DNA from: Hyphomicrobiaceae bacterium
GTDB lineage: Bacteria > Pseudomonadota > Alphaproteobacteria > Rhizobiales > Hyphomicrobiaceae
DNA: 64,000 nt
NCBI GenBank assembly: GCA_016793635.1
Contig: JAEUMD010000025.1
Span: forward strand, 62,001 to 126,000
Direction of reading: 5' to 3'
The notes under the pieces: model-generated
Told to the model about the DNA's origin: nothing
What the model saw: only the letters and a program-made list of their open reading frames with translations
Databases searched by the model: none
Shown here: one piece after another, positions 45,586 through 54,706 of the stretch
How the letters are laid out: every line of letters begins with the position of its first letter
Position numbering within the stretch: position 1 is the first letter of the stretch
Made by a program: the position numbers and the translations under genes

Positions 45586-45911
45586 ACGCAGTTTCCCTGG
45601 TGCGACGCCTGTTGGCGCAAGTCGACCACGATTGTCCCCCGGGTGGTTAACAGACCGTTAACGGAGCGAAACTCGGCGCCACGCGGGCGCTGAACCGCAT
45701 CCATAACGGATACATCATAAGCACTGAGAATGCGGCGGGTCTGCGGCGCGTTGAAGCGCCATACACCAATATTTTCAGGGTGTTGCAGCTGCGCTTCAGG
45801 CCAGCGTCGACGATGCGGCCACGGGCGGCAGGCCGCCCGCGCAGGCGGATGTGGCTAAGGGCCACCTGCCTGAAACGTGAGGCTGTTTCGCCGATGGGGC
45901 GGGCCCGCAAA
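45586..45911. other. spacer between accA and L,D-transpeptidase copy 3
   Basis: 326 bp without a supported gene. It contains a GC palindrome CGGGCGGC-AG-GCCGCCCG at 45822-45839 about 70 bp after the accA stop, without a T-run, and lower-GC sequence near 45700-45780 that may hold the promoter for copy 3. Confidence 0.45.
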
Positions 45912-46877
45912 CTATTGGATTTGCCGGCCGATCTTCAGGAAGCGCTCGTGACGGTGGCGGCGGATCTGGTCGCCGGTCATCGAGTCGTATTCGGCGAGCG
46001 CCTTGGCGATCGTGTCGCCGGTCAGGCGGATGATGCGGTCGCGGTCGCGATGGGCGCCGCCGACCGGCTCCTGGATGATCGTATCGATGACACCGAGAAC
46101 GATGAGGTCCTGCGCGGTGATCTTCATCGCTGTCGCGGCCTCCTCCTTCTTGTTGCTGTCCCGCCAGATGATCGACGCGGCGCCTTCCGGAGAGATCACC
46201 GAGTAGATCGCATGCTCGAGCATGAGGATCTTGTTGGCCGTAGCGATGGCGACGGCACCGCCCGATCCGCCCTCGCCGATGATGACCGAGACGATCGGCA
46301 CCTTGAGCTGGAGGCAGCAGTCGGTCGAGCGGGCGATCGCCTCGGCCTGGCCGCGCTCCTCGGCCGCGACGCCCGGATAGGCGCCGGCGGTGTCGACGAG
46401 GCTGACGACGGGGATGCCGAAGCGGTCCGCCATCTCCATCAGGCGCACGGCCTTGCGGTAACCCTCGGGATTGGCCATGCCGAAGTTGTGCTTGATGCGG
46501 CCTTGGGTGTCGGAGCCCTTCTCGTTTCCGATCACCATCACCGAGCGTCCACGGAACAGGCCGAGCCCGCCGACGATGGCCGCATCCTCGCCGAAATACC
46601 GGTCGCCGGCGAGCGGCGTGAAATCCTCGATGAGAGCGTTGATGTAGTCGAGCGCGTGCGGCCGCTCGGGGTGGCGGGCGACGAGCGTCTTCTGCCATGG
46701 CGTGAGGTTCGAATAGGTCTCAACGAGCGCGCTTTCCGCTTTCTGCTGCAGCGTCTTGATCTCGTCGGTGACGGAAACGCCGCCTTCCCCGACCATCGAT
46801 TTCAGCTCGCTGACCTTGGCCTCGAGCTCGGCGACGGGCTTCTCGAAATCGAGATAGAAGCGGACGGGAACCTTCAT
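45912..46877 (-). CDS. accA: acetyl-CoA carboxylase carboxyltransferase subunit alpha
   Basis: 321 aa, family length. Begins [20 protein letters not shown]. Signatures: [100 protein letters not shown]. With AccD it transfers CO2 from carboxybiotin to acetyl-CoA to give malonyl-CoA. Start ATG at 46877 by homology; the ribosome-binding site is weak. Downstream of xerD in the same direction with a 208-bp spacer. Confidence 0.98.
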   Translation of the reverse strand: MKVPVRFYLDFEKPVAELEAKVSELKSMVGEGGVSVTDEIKTLQQKAESALVETYSNLTPWQKTLVARHPERPHALDYINALIEDFTPLAGDRYFGEDAAIVGGLGLFRGRSVMVIGNEKGSDTQGRIKHNFGMANPEGYRKAVRLMEMADRFGIPVVSLVDTAGAYPGVAAEERGQAEAIARSTDCCLQLKVPIVSVIIGEGGSGGAVAIATANKILMLEHAIYSVISPEGAASIIWRDSNKKEEAATAMKITAQDLIVLGVIDTIIQEPVGGAHRDRDRIIRLTGDTIAKALAEYDSMTGDQIRRHRHERFLKIGRQIQ

Positions 46878-47085
46878 GTTCAAAGACGTGTCCTTCCGGG
46901 CGGATGAGCGAGCGGCGGCATGTCGATGCGCCGGGGGTGCCGATCGGCTCGCGGCTGCGGCTCGGCCCGCGCGCGAGACGACCTGTTGCGGCCGGACATC
47001 ACCCCCGCCCGTTATAAAAGTCAAGATTTCGATCGGTTCGCGATGAACGCCGGGCGCGCCGCGCATGGCTCGCCGGCGTACCCGT

Positions 47086-48048
47086 TCAACCTTCGCCGGG
47101 GGCCTTTGCCACGCGCGCCAAAGGGTGGTGCTCGTTGACCAGCCGCTTCAGACGGTCCTCGAGCACGTGCGTATAAATCTCCGTCGTCGAGATGTCGGCG
47201 TGGCCGAGTAGCTGCTGGAGTGCGCGCAGGTCGGCGCCGCGGTCGAGCAGGTGGCTGGCGAAAGCATGGCGCAGGACGTGCGGGCTGACGCGCTCGGGGT
47301 CGAGCCCGGCCTCGATGGCGAGGTCCTTGAGATCCTGGGCAAAACGCTGGCGAGTCAGGTGGCCCTCGGCACCGCTCGACGGGAACAGCCACTTGGTCGC
47401 CAGCGCTGGAGAGAGGCCGTCACCGCCCTTTTCGAGCAGGTCCATGTATTGGTCCAAGGCGGCGCGGGCGGGCGCGTTCAGGGGAACGAGGCGCTCGCGG
47501 CCACCCTTGCCGCGGATGACGAGCATGCGACGGTCACCCGCCAGCACGCCGCGGGGAAGGCCGACCAGCTCGGAGACGCGCATGCCGGTTGCGTAGATCA
47601 GCTCCATCAGACAGTGCATGCGAAACGCCCGCAGCCTATCCCGCCCTGAGGTGCCTGCGATGCGCTGGCGCGATGCCTCGATCAGGCGGTCGACCTCGCC
47701 GACGGAGAGCGTACGCGGAAGACTGCGCCCGGCCTTCGGACCAGTCAGCCCGTGGCTCGCGTCTTCTTCGGTGACGCCCTCGGCGGCAAGAAACTTGGAT
47801 AGTTGCCTGACGGCCGAGAGCTTGCGGGCGCGCGACGACGGGGCGAGGCCCGCCTCGGCGAGATCGTGCAGATATTCCTGAATGTGGCGGGTCGAGAACT
47901 CGTTGCTGACCGCCCCGGACCTCTCGACGAACGCCAGAAAATCCTCGAGATCGCGGCGATAGGCGGCGATGGTATTGGCGGCCGCGCCGCGCTCGACGGC
48001 GAGCATTTCCAGAAAGTCTTCCAGGTTCTGGCGGCGGCTATCCGGCAT
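47086..48048 (-). CDS. xerD: site-specific tyrosine recombinase XerD
   Basis: 320 aa. N-terminal SAM-like core-binding domain ([20 protein letters not shown]) and catalytic domain with Arg in TGMRVSEL (about 158), Lys in [25 protein letters not shown] (about 256), [15 protein letters not shown] with the Tyr nucleophile (about 293). Resolves chromosome dimers at dif with XerC. The position next to accA and upstream of aroK-aroB is the standard one in rhizobia, so this is the housekeeping XerD and not a phage integrase. Confidence 0.96.
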   Translation of the reverse strand: MPDSRRQNLEDFLEMLAVERGAAANTIAAYRRDLEDFLAFVERSGAVSNEFSTRHIQEYLHDLAEAGLAPSSRARKLSAVRQLSKFLAAEGVTEEDASHGLTGPKAGRSLPRTLSVGEVDRLIEASRQRIAGTSGRDRLRAFRMHCLMELIYATGMRVSELVGLPRGVLAGDRRMLVIRGKGGRERLVPLNAPARAALDQYMDLLEKGGDGLSPALATKWLFPSSGAEGHLTRQRFAQDLKDLAIEAGLDPERVSPHVLRHAFASHLLDRGADLRALQQLLGHADISTTEIYTHVLEDRLKRLVNEHHPLARVAKAPGEG

Positions 48049-48184
48049 CCTCGGCTCCGGTGCGGTGGCGAGGCGCAAGCGCATCGCCGGAGTGCTGGAG
48101 TGCGATCGAATCGCGATCGCTTCCCTTCGAAAGCGGTCACGAGCCAATGCGGAACGGAAGAACGCACACGAGACGCAAGAGCGA

Positions 48185-50125
48185 TCAGTTCGAAACGGTT
48201 CGCGGCCAGTCGCCGAGCAGGGCTTCGAGCGCGAGGCGACGGGCGTCCGGCTCGAGGCCCGCGCGCTTCAAGGCGCGGATCGCGTCGCCAAACGCGATCA
48301 TGTGAGCGTGGTCGGCGCCGTCGGGACCGAGCGCCTGCATGGCGAGCAGGACGGTGCGGCCGAACTCGCGCTTCACCGAGGCTTGCTGGAGCTGGCTCAG
48401 GATGCCCGTCGGTGGCAGATATCCGCTCGCGGGCTGCGGGGTACGGCTTGCGGCCTCCCAGAGCGGTATCGGCACATGGTATTGCAGCGCGTCGAGCACG
48501 GTGGCAAGGCGGTGCAGCGCGTCGGTCGAGAAGCGTCCCGACAGCGCGAGCCGCTCGACCGCGGCCAACGCGGCGCCGCGTTCGTCGGGGAAGGCCGGAT
48601 CGGCAATGTCGATCAGTGCCATCCAATGGCCCATGCCGGTGCGCGCGGCCGGGGCGCCGCCGGCAGCGCTCCCATCCATCGTTTCCGCGAACTTGGTCCA
48701 CATCCGTGCCCGAGCGAAGTCGCCCGCGGCGAGGTTCGCCTCGATCGCGGTCTCGGCGAACCAGCCGATCTCGGGAACCAGGCCAACGTCGGCGGACAGA
48801 CGGGCGACGAGCGTGAGCATGGGCACGTAGAGCCCCGCGCGCCGCGCGCTGTCGAGGACCGCGCGGATGTTGCGAACCTTCTTGAACGGCGTGCGCTCGA
48901 TCTCCGCCGCGACGACAAGCGCGGCACGTCGCTCTGGACCATCGGCGGCATCACTTTGGGGCGCGGCCCCCTTGGCGGCGGCGCGGTAGACGTCGGCGAG
49001 GGCGGCAGGTGCGATGACGTTGAGCCGCGCGGCTTCTTCCGCAGCCTGGAGCCGCAGTGCCGGACTGCTGGACGGGTCGCGGACGATGGCGGCGAGCAAG
49101 GCTGGCGTGGCGTGGGGCAGCATCTCCTCAGCCGGAGGTGATGCCCCGGCGAGTTCGAGGATGCGATAGTCGACCAGCGAGAGGCGCTGTTCTTTACCCA
49201 GTTTCGGGGCGGCGGGCTTGGCACCCACGGCGATCTGGTCGAGCGCGGCAAGCCCCGGCGAGGTGGTGATACCCTCCTCACGCGCCAGCTCCGCGAGCAG
49301 TCCTGCGGCAGCGGCATTGCCCTCCGCTGCGGCACAATAACCGCTCACCAGAACCGCTTCCCCGCGCAGAGATTTCGGAATGTCGCGATTGATGTTGCTG
49401 AGGCCGCGGGCGCGCTCGCAGCCGGCCTCGCGGCGCCCGAGGCCGATCTCGGCGCGGGCGACAAGCATCGCCTCGAGCGGGCCTATGCCGGGGCCATGAG
49501 CCCCCTTCAAGGCATCGTCGATCTCCTGAAGAAGGCCCGATCGGTAGAGAGCCTCGAGGCGGAGCGCTTCGAAATGCCCGCCTGTCTGATCGCCGAGCGG
49601 TGCTCCGACGGAAGCCGTCACGAGGCGTTTCCAAAGCCCATGCAGGGCCGGCGATCGCGGCGGGATCGAGAGCGAGCCGATCAGCTTCTCGATTTCAGCG
49701 ACATCCAGACCTAGCCAAAGCTCGTGCGGAAGCGAAGAGCCGTCCGAGGCCATCACCGGGGCGAGATCGGACGTCTCGACGGCGCGCGACTTGCGGTCGA
49801 GCGGCAGGGTGTCTGACGGCGGCGGCGCGATCGCCTGGGGCTCGGCGGGAGTGCTGCGTTGTGACCAGCCGTCGGTCTGCTGCGGTCGGTCGATGTTGGC
49901 GGTGTTGCGCGGCGCCCGCTGCGTATCGTTCGCTTTCGGCGGCCGGAAGAAATCCTGGCTGAGTGCGGGAGGCGAGGCAAAGCTCGTACCCAACGTGGCG
50001 GCCGCCACTGCCAGTCCCAGCGCGAGAGCGGAGGCAGTCCTCGGCCCCGCCGGGGCAGCGCGATGGTCGCGGTCGTCCGCGGGGGTGTGCGGATCAGATC
50101 TCTTGGCCGGCGATGGGCGCAGCAT
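48185..50125 (-). CDS. large exported protein, unknown function
   Basis: 646 aa with an N-terminal hydrophobic segment (ALALGLAVAAATLGTSFASP, about 27-48) fitting a signal peptide. The mature chain is Ala-rich and almost entirely helical, with a repeated two-helix feel (GEAVLVSGYCAAAEGNAAAA, ALRLQAAEEAARLNVIAPAA), resembling a TPR/Sel1-like solenoid, but no canonical repeats can be counted by eye. Two Cys near 318 and 339 may pair. Start ATG at 50125; the frame extends upstream with Arg/Pro-rich sequence. Similar proteins stand between xerD and aroK in related genomes, suggesting a conserved but unstudied envelope role. Confidence 0.8.
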   Translation of the reverse strand: MLRPSPAKRSDPHTPADDRDHRAAPAGPRTASALALGLAVAAATLGTSFASPPALSQDFFRPPKANDTQRAPRNTANIDRPQQTDGWSQRSTPAEPQAIAPPPSDTLPLDRKSRAVETSDLAPVMASDGSSLPHELWLGLDVAEIEKLIGSLSIPPRSPALHGLWKRLVTASVGAPLGDQTGGHFEALRLEALYRSGLLQEIDDALKGAHGPGIGPLEAMLVARAEIGLGRREAGCERARGLSNINRDIPKSLRGEAVLVSGYCAAAEGNAAAAGLLAELAREEGITTSPGLAALDQIAVGAKPAAPKLGKEQRLSLVDYRILELAGASPPAEEMLPHATPALLAAIVRDPSSSPALRLQAAEEAARLNVIAPAALADVYRAAAKGAAPQSDAADGPERRAALVVAAEIERTPFKKVRNIRAVLDSARRAGLYVPMLTLVARLSADVGLVPEIGWFAETAIEANLAAGDFARARMWTKFAETMDGSAAGGAPAARTGMGHWMALIDIADPAFPDERGAALAAVERLALSGRFSTDALHRLATVLDALQYHVPIPLWEAASRTPQPASGYLPPTGILSQLQQASVKREFGRTVLLAMQALGPDGADHAHMIAFGDAIRALKRAGLEPDARRLALEALLGDWPRTVSN

Positions 50126-50237
50126 TCGTTTCGTCCGATGACGGTGAACGGGTAGTGGCGGCAACTTGTTACCGGGTCCGCTTCGCGCTAGCCCGTCTTG
50201 TTCCGCGAGAGGCGGGGGCAAGCATGCGCCGCCGTAG

Positions 50238-50384
50238 CTACTCGCGACGGATCTTGATGCCGGGCACGGGCTTGCTGACTTCCTTCTGTGGCGGTTCGTG
50301 GTGGACGGCAAGGAACCACAACCCGCCGTAGACACCCGCCGTAAGCACGGAAATCAGAAATAAAAATCGGAACAAGCTGGGCAT
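50238..50384 (-). CDS. 48-residue single-pass membrane protein
   Basis: MPSLFRFLFLISVLTAGVYG then GLWFLAVHHEPPQKEVSKPV and a basic end. One transmembrane helix (about 5-27), C-terminus outside. GGAGAGG lies 5 bp upstream of the ATG at 50384. The same type of short protein is found beside aroK in related genomes. Function unknown; it stands 112 bp before the large exported protein and may be co-transcribed. Confidence 0.75.
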   Translation of the reverse strand: MPSLFRFLFLISVLTAGVYGGLWFLAVHHEPPQKEVSKPVPGIKIRRE

Positions 50385-50797
50385 TTTGGCCTCTCCGCTC
50401 CCCTTTGCTATGTGTCGGCCTCCGATGGCGGCATTATGGCCCGGACCGGTTCGTTGCTGGCGCAACCCTCAAGGGCACCCGCGCCGGCAGCCTAAAGCGC
50501 TATCCGATGAGACGGAACCGCCAGGAGCACCCTTGACCCCGACGACGCGCTTCATCCTCATGTTTCCAGATCAACCTCATGTGACCGCTCGCCTCGTCAG
50601 GCGATTCTGCGCGGTCCAATGAAACCCTGGTAATTCGATCTGGCTTTGTGCGAAGGCACGACATTACGCCATCATGCCGCAGCGACAACGCAGGGAGAGG
50701 CCATGACAAACGCACGGATCACCGCGCCGCCAAGAGCCATGGCAATATCTCCGCCCGCGCCAAACGATCGCGGCAAATGGACTGTCGAGGGTTTGAC
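50385..50797. promoter_or_regulatory. divergent spacer before aroK, containing a dispersed repeat
   Basis: 413 bp between the small membrane protein and aroK. Holds repeat copy B (50494-50552) and no supported gene; should carry the aroK-aroB-ubiE promoter, which I could not pin down. Confidence 0.5.
50494..50552. repeat. dispersed intergenic repeat, copy B
   Basis: Matches 31692-31748 over its whole length: AGCGCTATCCGAT, then GGAACCgCCAGgaGCaCCCTTGA-type spacing, ending CGACGaCGCGCTTCAT instead of CGAAAGCGCTC. Less well paired than copy A, so probably a decayed member. Confidence 0.7.
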
Positions 50798-51409
50798 ATG
50801 ATTCGGCTCGGCTTTGGCCGTCGCAATACGAGCTACGGCCCGGCAGACATCGAGAACATCGTCAAGGGCCTACAGAACCGCTCGCTGGTGATGGTCGGCC
50901 TCATGGGTTGTGGGAAATCCGCCGTCGGCAAGCGGCTCGCGGCCAAGCTCTCCATTCCCTTTGTCGACGCCGACGAGGAGATCGAGCGCGTCGCCGGCAT
51001 GACGATCACGGATATTTTCGCCAAGTACGGAGAGCCCCACTTTCGCGACCGCGAGGCGAAGGTCATCGCGCGGTTGCTGACTCAGGGCTCGCAGGTATTG
51101 GCGACCGGAGGTGGTGCGTTCATGAGCCCGGACACCCGCGCCGCGGTACGCCAGAATGGTCTGTCGATCTGGCTCAAGGCTGAGCTGCCGGTGCTCATGC
51201 GCCGCGTCTCGAAGCGCTCGACACGCCCGTTGCTGAGGACCGACGATCCCGAGGCGGTGATGCGCCGCCTGATGGCCGAGCGCTATCCGGTCTATGCGGA
51301 AGCGGACATCACCATCGAGAGCCGCGACGTGGCCCACGACGTGATCGTCGACGAGATCATCGCGGCATTGCTCGCGAGTGGCCGGCTGGCACCGCCGGCG
51401 ATGGTCTGA
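50798..51409 (+). CDS. aroK: shikimate kinase
   Basis: 203 aa. Walker A GLMGCGKSAVGKRLAAKL (about 34-45), shikimate-binding DADEEIERVAG (about 57-67), RDREAKV, TGGGAFMSPDTR and the lid RTDDPEAVMRRLMAERYPVY. Phosphorylates shikimate in chorismate synthesis. GAGGG lies 7 bp upstream of the ATG at 50798; an in-frame ATG at 50777 is possible. Followed by aroB after 68 bp: a classic aroKB pair. Confidence 0.97.
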   Translation: MIRLGFGRRNTSYGPADIENIVKGLQNRSLVMVGLMGCGKSAVGKRLAAKLSIPFVDADEEIERVAGMTITDIFAKYGEPHFRDREAKVIARLLTQGSQVLATGGGAFMSPDTRAAVRQNGLSIWLKAELPVLMRRVSKRSTRPLLRTDDPEAVMRRLMAERYPVYAEADITIESRDVAHDVIVDEIIAALLASGRLAPPAMV

Positions 51410-51477
51410 TAGGTGCATCGGAAAGGGCGGGTCAGAAGTCGGCGCGTGCGGCCGAATTCCCGTCGTCAGGAGCAGCG

Positions 51478-52647
51478 ATGCCGACAATCGTGAACAGTCC
51501 CGCTGCAACAGCGCAGCGTATCGTGCCGGTGCCGTTGGGCGATCGCGCCTACGAGGTGATGATCGGGCCGGGCCTGCTGCACATGGCAGGCGAGATCATT
51601 TCCGCACGGCTCGGCGAGGCGCGCTACGGCATCGTCACCGACGAGAACGTCGCGCGCTACCATCTGGCGACGCTCGAGCAGAGCTTGTCGAAGGGCGGGA
51701 AACTGCGCGGCTCAGTCGTCTTGCCCGCGGGCGAGGCGACGAAGTGCTTCGGCCAGCTCGCACCGCTGTCGGAGCGGTTGCTCGAGATGGGGCTCGAGCG
51801 CGGCGATCTCGTCGTCGCGTTCGGCGGTGGCGTGATCGGCGACCTCGCGGGCTTCGCGGCGTCCATCCTGAGGCGCGGCGTGCGGTTCGTTCAGATCCCG
51901 ACGTCGCTGCTGGCGCAGGTCGATTCCTCGGTCGGCGGCAAGACCGGTATCAACACGCCGCAGGGCAAGAACCTGATCGGCACCTTCCATCAGCCGAGCC
52001 TCGTGCTCGCCGATACGGATGTACTTTCGACGCTGCCGGCCCGCGAGCTGCGTGCCGGCTATGCCGAGGTCGCGAAGTACGGCCTGCTCGGCGATGCGGC
52101 GTTCTTCGCCTGGCTCGAGAACCGCTGGCGGGGCGTGTTCGGCAACGATGTGGCGGCCCTGACGGAGGCCATCGAGACGAGCGTCAAAGCCAAGGCGGAC
52201 ATCGTCGTCCGCGACGAGCACGAGAACGGCGATCGCGCCCTGCTCAACCTCGGTCATACCTTCGGCCATGCGCTGGAGGCATGGACTGGATATTCGAGCC
52301 GCCTGCTGCACGGAGAGGGCGTGGCGATCGGTATGGCGCTGGCATTCCGCTTCTCCGAGCAGCTCGGCCTTTGTCCCGCGGGTACGGCGGCGCGCGTCGC
52401 TGCTCACCTCGCTGCGGTCGGACTGCCGACACGCATCGGCGACATTCCCGGCGGGCGGGCGGACGCGGCGGAACTGCTGCGCCTGATGGGCCAGGACAAG
52501 AAGGTGCGCCAGGGCCGGCTCACGTTCATCCTGGTGCGCGGCATCGGTGAGGCTTTCGTCAGCCGCGACGTCGAGCCAGCTCAGGTGCTAGCCTTTCTGG
52601 AGACGGAGATTGCGGCCGGCCCGGCAACCACCGCGCGCGCGGGCTGA
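51478..52647 (+). CDS. aroB: 3-dehydroquinate synthase
   Basis: 389 aa. Converts DAHP to 3-dehydroquinate with NAD and a metal. Signatures: GDLVVAFGGGVIGDLAGFAA, PTSLLAQVDSSVGGKTGINT, EVAKYGLLGD, LLNLGHTFGHALEAW, LHGEGVAIGMALAFRFS with the metal-binding Glu and His residues. CAGGAG lies 7 bp upstream of the ATG. Between aroK and ubiE, 16 bp before the latter, so one operon is likely. Confidence 0.98.
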   Translation: MPTIVNSPAATAQRIVPVPLGDRAYEVMIGPGLLHMAGEIISARLGEARYGIVTDENVARYHLATLEQSLSKGGKLRGSVVLPAGEATKCFGQLAPLSERLLEMGLERGDLVVAFGGGVIGDLAGFAASILRRGVRFVQIPTSLLAQVDSSVGGKTGINTPQGKNLIGTFHQPSLVLADTDVLSTLPARELRAGYAEVAKYGLLGDAAFFAWLENRWRGVFGNDVAALTEAIETSVKAKADIVVRDEHENGDRALLNLGHTFGHALEAWTGYSSRLLHGEGVAIGMALAFRFSEQLGLCPAGTAARVAAHLAAVGLPTRIGDIPGGRADAAELLRLMGQDKKVRQGRLTFILVRGIGEAFVSRDVEPAQVLAFLETEIAAGPATTARAG

Positions 52648-52663
52648 CAAGGAGTAGGACGCC

Positions 52664-53431
52664 ATGGGCGATACGAGCAGCCAATCCAAGGTGAGCTTCG
52701 GCTTCCGCGAGGTGGGCGAAGGTGAGCGCCAGGGTCTCGTCAACGACGTGTTTTCGAAGGTTGCCGAGCGCTATGACCTGATGAACGACTTGATGTCGGG
52801 GGGGCTGCACAGGCTTTGGAAAAACGATTTCGTCACCTGGCTCGCGCCGCCGAAAGCAGACCGGCCATTCCGGTTGCTCGATGTGGCGGGTGGCACCGGC
52901 GACGTGGCGCTTCGCTACGCCCGGGCCAGCGGAGAAGGTGCCACCGCGGTCATCTGCGACATCAGCCCCGAGATGCTCGCCGTCGGGCAACGCAAGGTGA
53001 ACGATGCCGGACTGGCGCATCGCATCGAGCTGCTGGAGGGCAACGCCGAGGCGCTACCCTTCGCCGATAGTTCGTTCGACGCCTATACGATCGCCTTCGG
53101 AATCCGCAACGTCACGCATATCGACCGTGCGTTGGCCGAGGCGTTTCGCGTGCTCAAGACGGGTGGCCGCTTCATGTGTCTCGAGTTCTCCGAGGTGCAG
53201 GTGCCGATCCTCGACAAGCTCTACGAATTCCATTCCTTCGAGGTGATCCCGCGTCTCGGCAAACTGACGGCCGGCGCCGCCGAGCCCTATCAGTACCTCG
53301 TCGAATCCATCCGCAAGTTCCCGAAGCAGGAAGCTTTCGCAACGATGATCCGCGCAGCGGGTTTCGAGCGTGTCAGCTACCGCAACCTGACGGGCGGCGT
53401 CGCGGCCATGCACTCAGGTTGGAAACTCTGA
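52664..53431 (+). CDS. ubiE: ubiquinone/menaquinone biosynthesis C-methyltransferase UbiE
   Basis: 255 aa. Begins [20 protein letters not shown], a signature of the family; SAM loop [73 protein letters not shown] and C-terminal [12 protein letters not shown]. Methylates the quinone ring. Here it follows aroB by 16 bp instead of standing next to mutM/ubiB, the more frequent alphaproteobacterial neighbours. The link is sensible since chorismate feeds ubiquinone synthesis. GGAG precedes the ATG. Confidence 0.98.
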   Translation: MGDTSSQSKVSFGFREVGEGERQGLVNDVFSKVAERYDLMNDLMSGGLHRLWKNDFVTWLAPPKADRPFRLLDVAGGTGDVALRYARASGEGATAVICDISPEMLAVGQRKVNDAGLAHRIELLEGNAEALPFADSSFDAYTIAFGIRNVTHIDRALAEAFRVLKTGGRFMCLEFSEVQVPILDKLYEFHSFEVIPRLGKLTAGAAEPYQYLVESIRKFPKQEAFATMIRAAGFERVSYRNLTGGVAAMHSGWKL

Positions 53432-53501
53432 TCCGACGCCCCCCGATCGCCGCTTTCGATGAAAGCACTGGGTGTTTCCATCTCGACTGATCCCACAGCG
53501 A

Positions 53502-53533
53502 GAGCGCCGGTCTACGAGACCGGCGCTCCTTTG
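53502..53533 (+). terminator. terminator after ubiE
   Basis: Perfect 12-bp stem GAGCGCCGGTCT/AGACCGGCGCTC with an ACG loop, followed by CTTTG. Ends the aroK-aroB-ubiE unit and faces the convergent gene at 53580. Confidence 0.85.
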
Positions 53534-53579
53534 CCATTCAGGATTTGTCACGTTCGATGAATTGATATCTCGCGAGCAA

Positions 53580-54056
53580 TTACTCGCATTTCACCGAGAT
53601 CGAGATGCCAGCCGCGGGAACGAAGCGCTTGCAGCCGAGTTCGCGCGTATCCACGGCGTTTTCGGCCACGGCGATCGCCGATGCGACCACGCTCGACACG
53701 GTATTCTCAGCCTTCGCGACCTGGCTCGAAATCTTTTCCGATGCGACAGCGGCAACCTTTTTCGGCTGCTGTGCGGCGGTGTCTTCGGCCTTCGACGCGA
53801 CGTCGGTCGAGCGCTGGGCCTTCGGCTCGGTGGCGGCTGCCGCTTTCACTTTCGAGCTCTTCGCAGCCGCCGATCGCGACCGGCGCGGGGAATAATTGTC
53901 CTCGTCGTCATAGTCGCGGGCGTAGCTGCGGCTGTAGCTCATGTACTTGCCGTAACCGCGCAGACCGCCGCCACAGCCGCCCGCTTCCGCAGTGGTCGCG
54001 AGCGGCGCGAGGCCGGCGACGAGGGCCGCGGCGAGGGTGAGGATTGTCCTGGTCAT
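53580..54056 (-). CDS. exported small basic/Ala-rich protein
   Basis: 158 aa. Signal peptide MTRTILTLAAALVAGLAPLA cut near AEA (about 24), then GGCGGGLRGYGKYMSYSRSY, a Ser/Arg/Lys/Ala-rich middle and C-terminal AVDTRELGCKRFVPAAGISI. The two Cys regions flank a long low-complexity stretch. GGAG lies 9 bp upstream. No known family; related genomes carry similar short secreted proteins. Confidence 0.7.
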   Translation of the reverse strand: MTRTILTLAAALVAGLAPLATTAEAGGCGGGLRGYGKYMSYSRSYARDYDDEDNYSPRRSRSAAAKSSKVKAAAATEPKAQRSTDVASKAEDTAAQQPKKVAAVASEKISSQVAKAENTVSSVVASAIAVAENAVDTRELGCKRFVPAAGISISVKCE

Positions 54057-54271
54057 GTGCCGGCTCCATGGTCTCGGTTGAGGACGGCCCCGTCGTGGTC
54101 GCCGTCGATGGAGGCACTTTGGCGGACCTAATTCCTTCGCGCTGTTACGGCAGGAACATCACTTCGCGGGATCGCCGCACGCCGCTATGGCGCTGACGTC
54201 AACAGGTGGTAACGTCACGAGACCGGCGCCGGCTTGGCGTCCGATCCGATGTGTTCCCGGGGAGAACCGAC

Positions 54272-54562
54272 GTGACCAGACTGCTGTTCTCGATTGGCAA
54301 CGTTTTCGTGTCGCTTTTGCTCGGCGCGATTTTGTTCGGGTTCGTTTTCCTCCGCCACCCGGAGACCATGGGTTCAATCCTCGATTGGGCGTCGAGCTTC
54401 AAGAGTTGGCTCATCAACCGCGGCATCTCGACGGAATACAACAACTGGATCCGCGTTCTGCTCGAGGAGCGCCAGCTCGTGTTCATGGGCTTCACGATCA
54501 TTGCCCGCATCGCTCTCTCGGTCCTCACGTACCCCTTCATCCTGTGGCGCGAGCGGAGCTGA
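54272..54562 (+). CDS. small two-helix membrane protein
   Basis: 96 aa. Hydrophobic segments near 5-27 (FSIGNVFVSLLLGAILFGFV) and 71-90 (LVFMGFTIIARIALSVLTYP), amphipathic region between. I chose the GTG at 54272 because GGGGAG lies 6 bp upstream; the longer frame from 54206 starts with Arg-rich sequence. No recognisable family; precedes the PBP gene by 145 bp and may be separate. Confidence 0.65.
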   Translation: MTRLLFSIGNVFVSLLLGAILFGFVFLRHPETMGSILDWASSFKSWLINRGISTEYNNWIRVLLEERQLVFMGFTIIARIALSVLTYPFILWRERS

Positions 54563-54706
54563 ATTCCTTTCAAATCTGTGGCGATGGTGTTCCCCATTCA
54601 GAGAACAGACGTGGTTAACCGCTGGTTAGCTCTCCGCTGACAAAAGTCATTCCTGCGGCCATGACAGCCGCCGCGTCGCTCGCGACGGGGGAATGGGGAA
54701 TTTGGA

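Noticed and set aside
45822..45839. Palindrome CGGGCGGC-AG-GCCGCCCG as a terminator for accA
   Set aside because: The loop would be only two bases and there is no T-run on either strand.
47086..48048. Tyrosine recombinase as a sign of a prophage or integrative element
   Set aside because: The sequence is XerD-like throughout and stands between accA and aroK-aroB in normal housekeeping order, with no att-like repeats or phage genes near.
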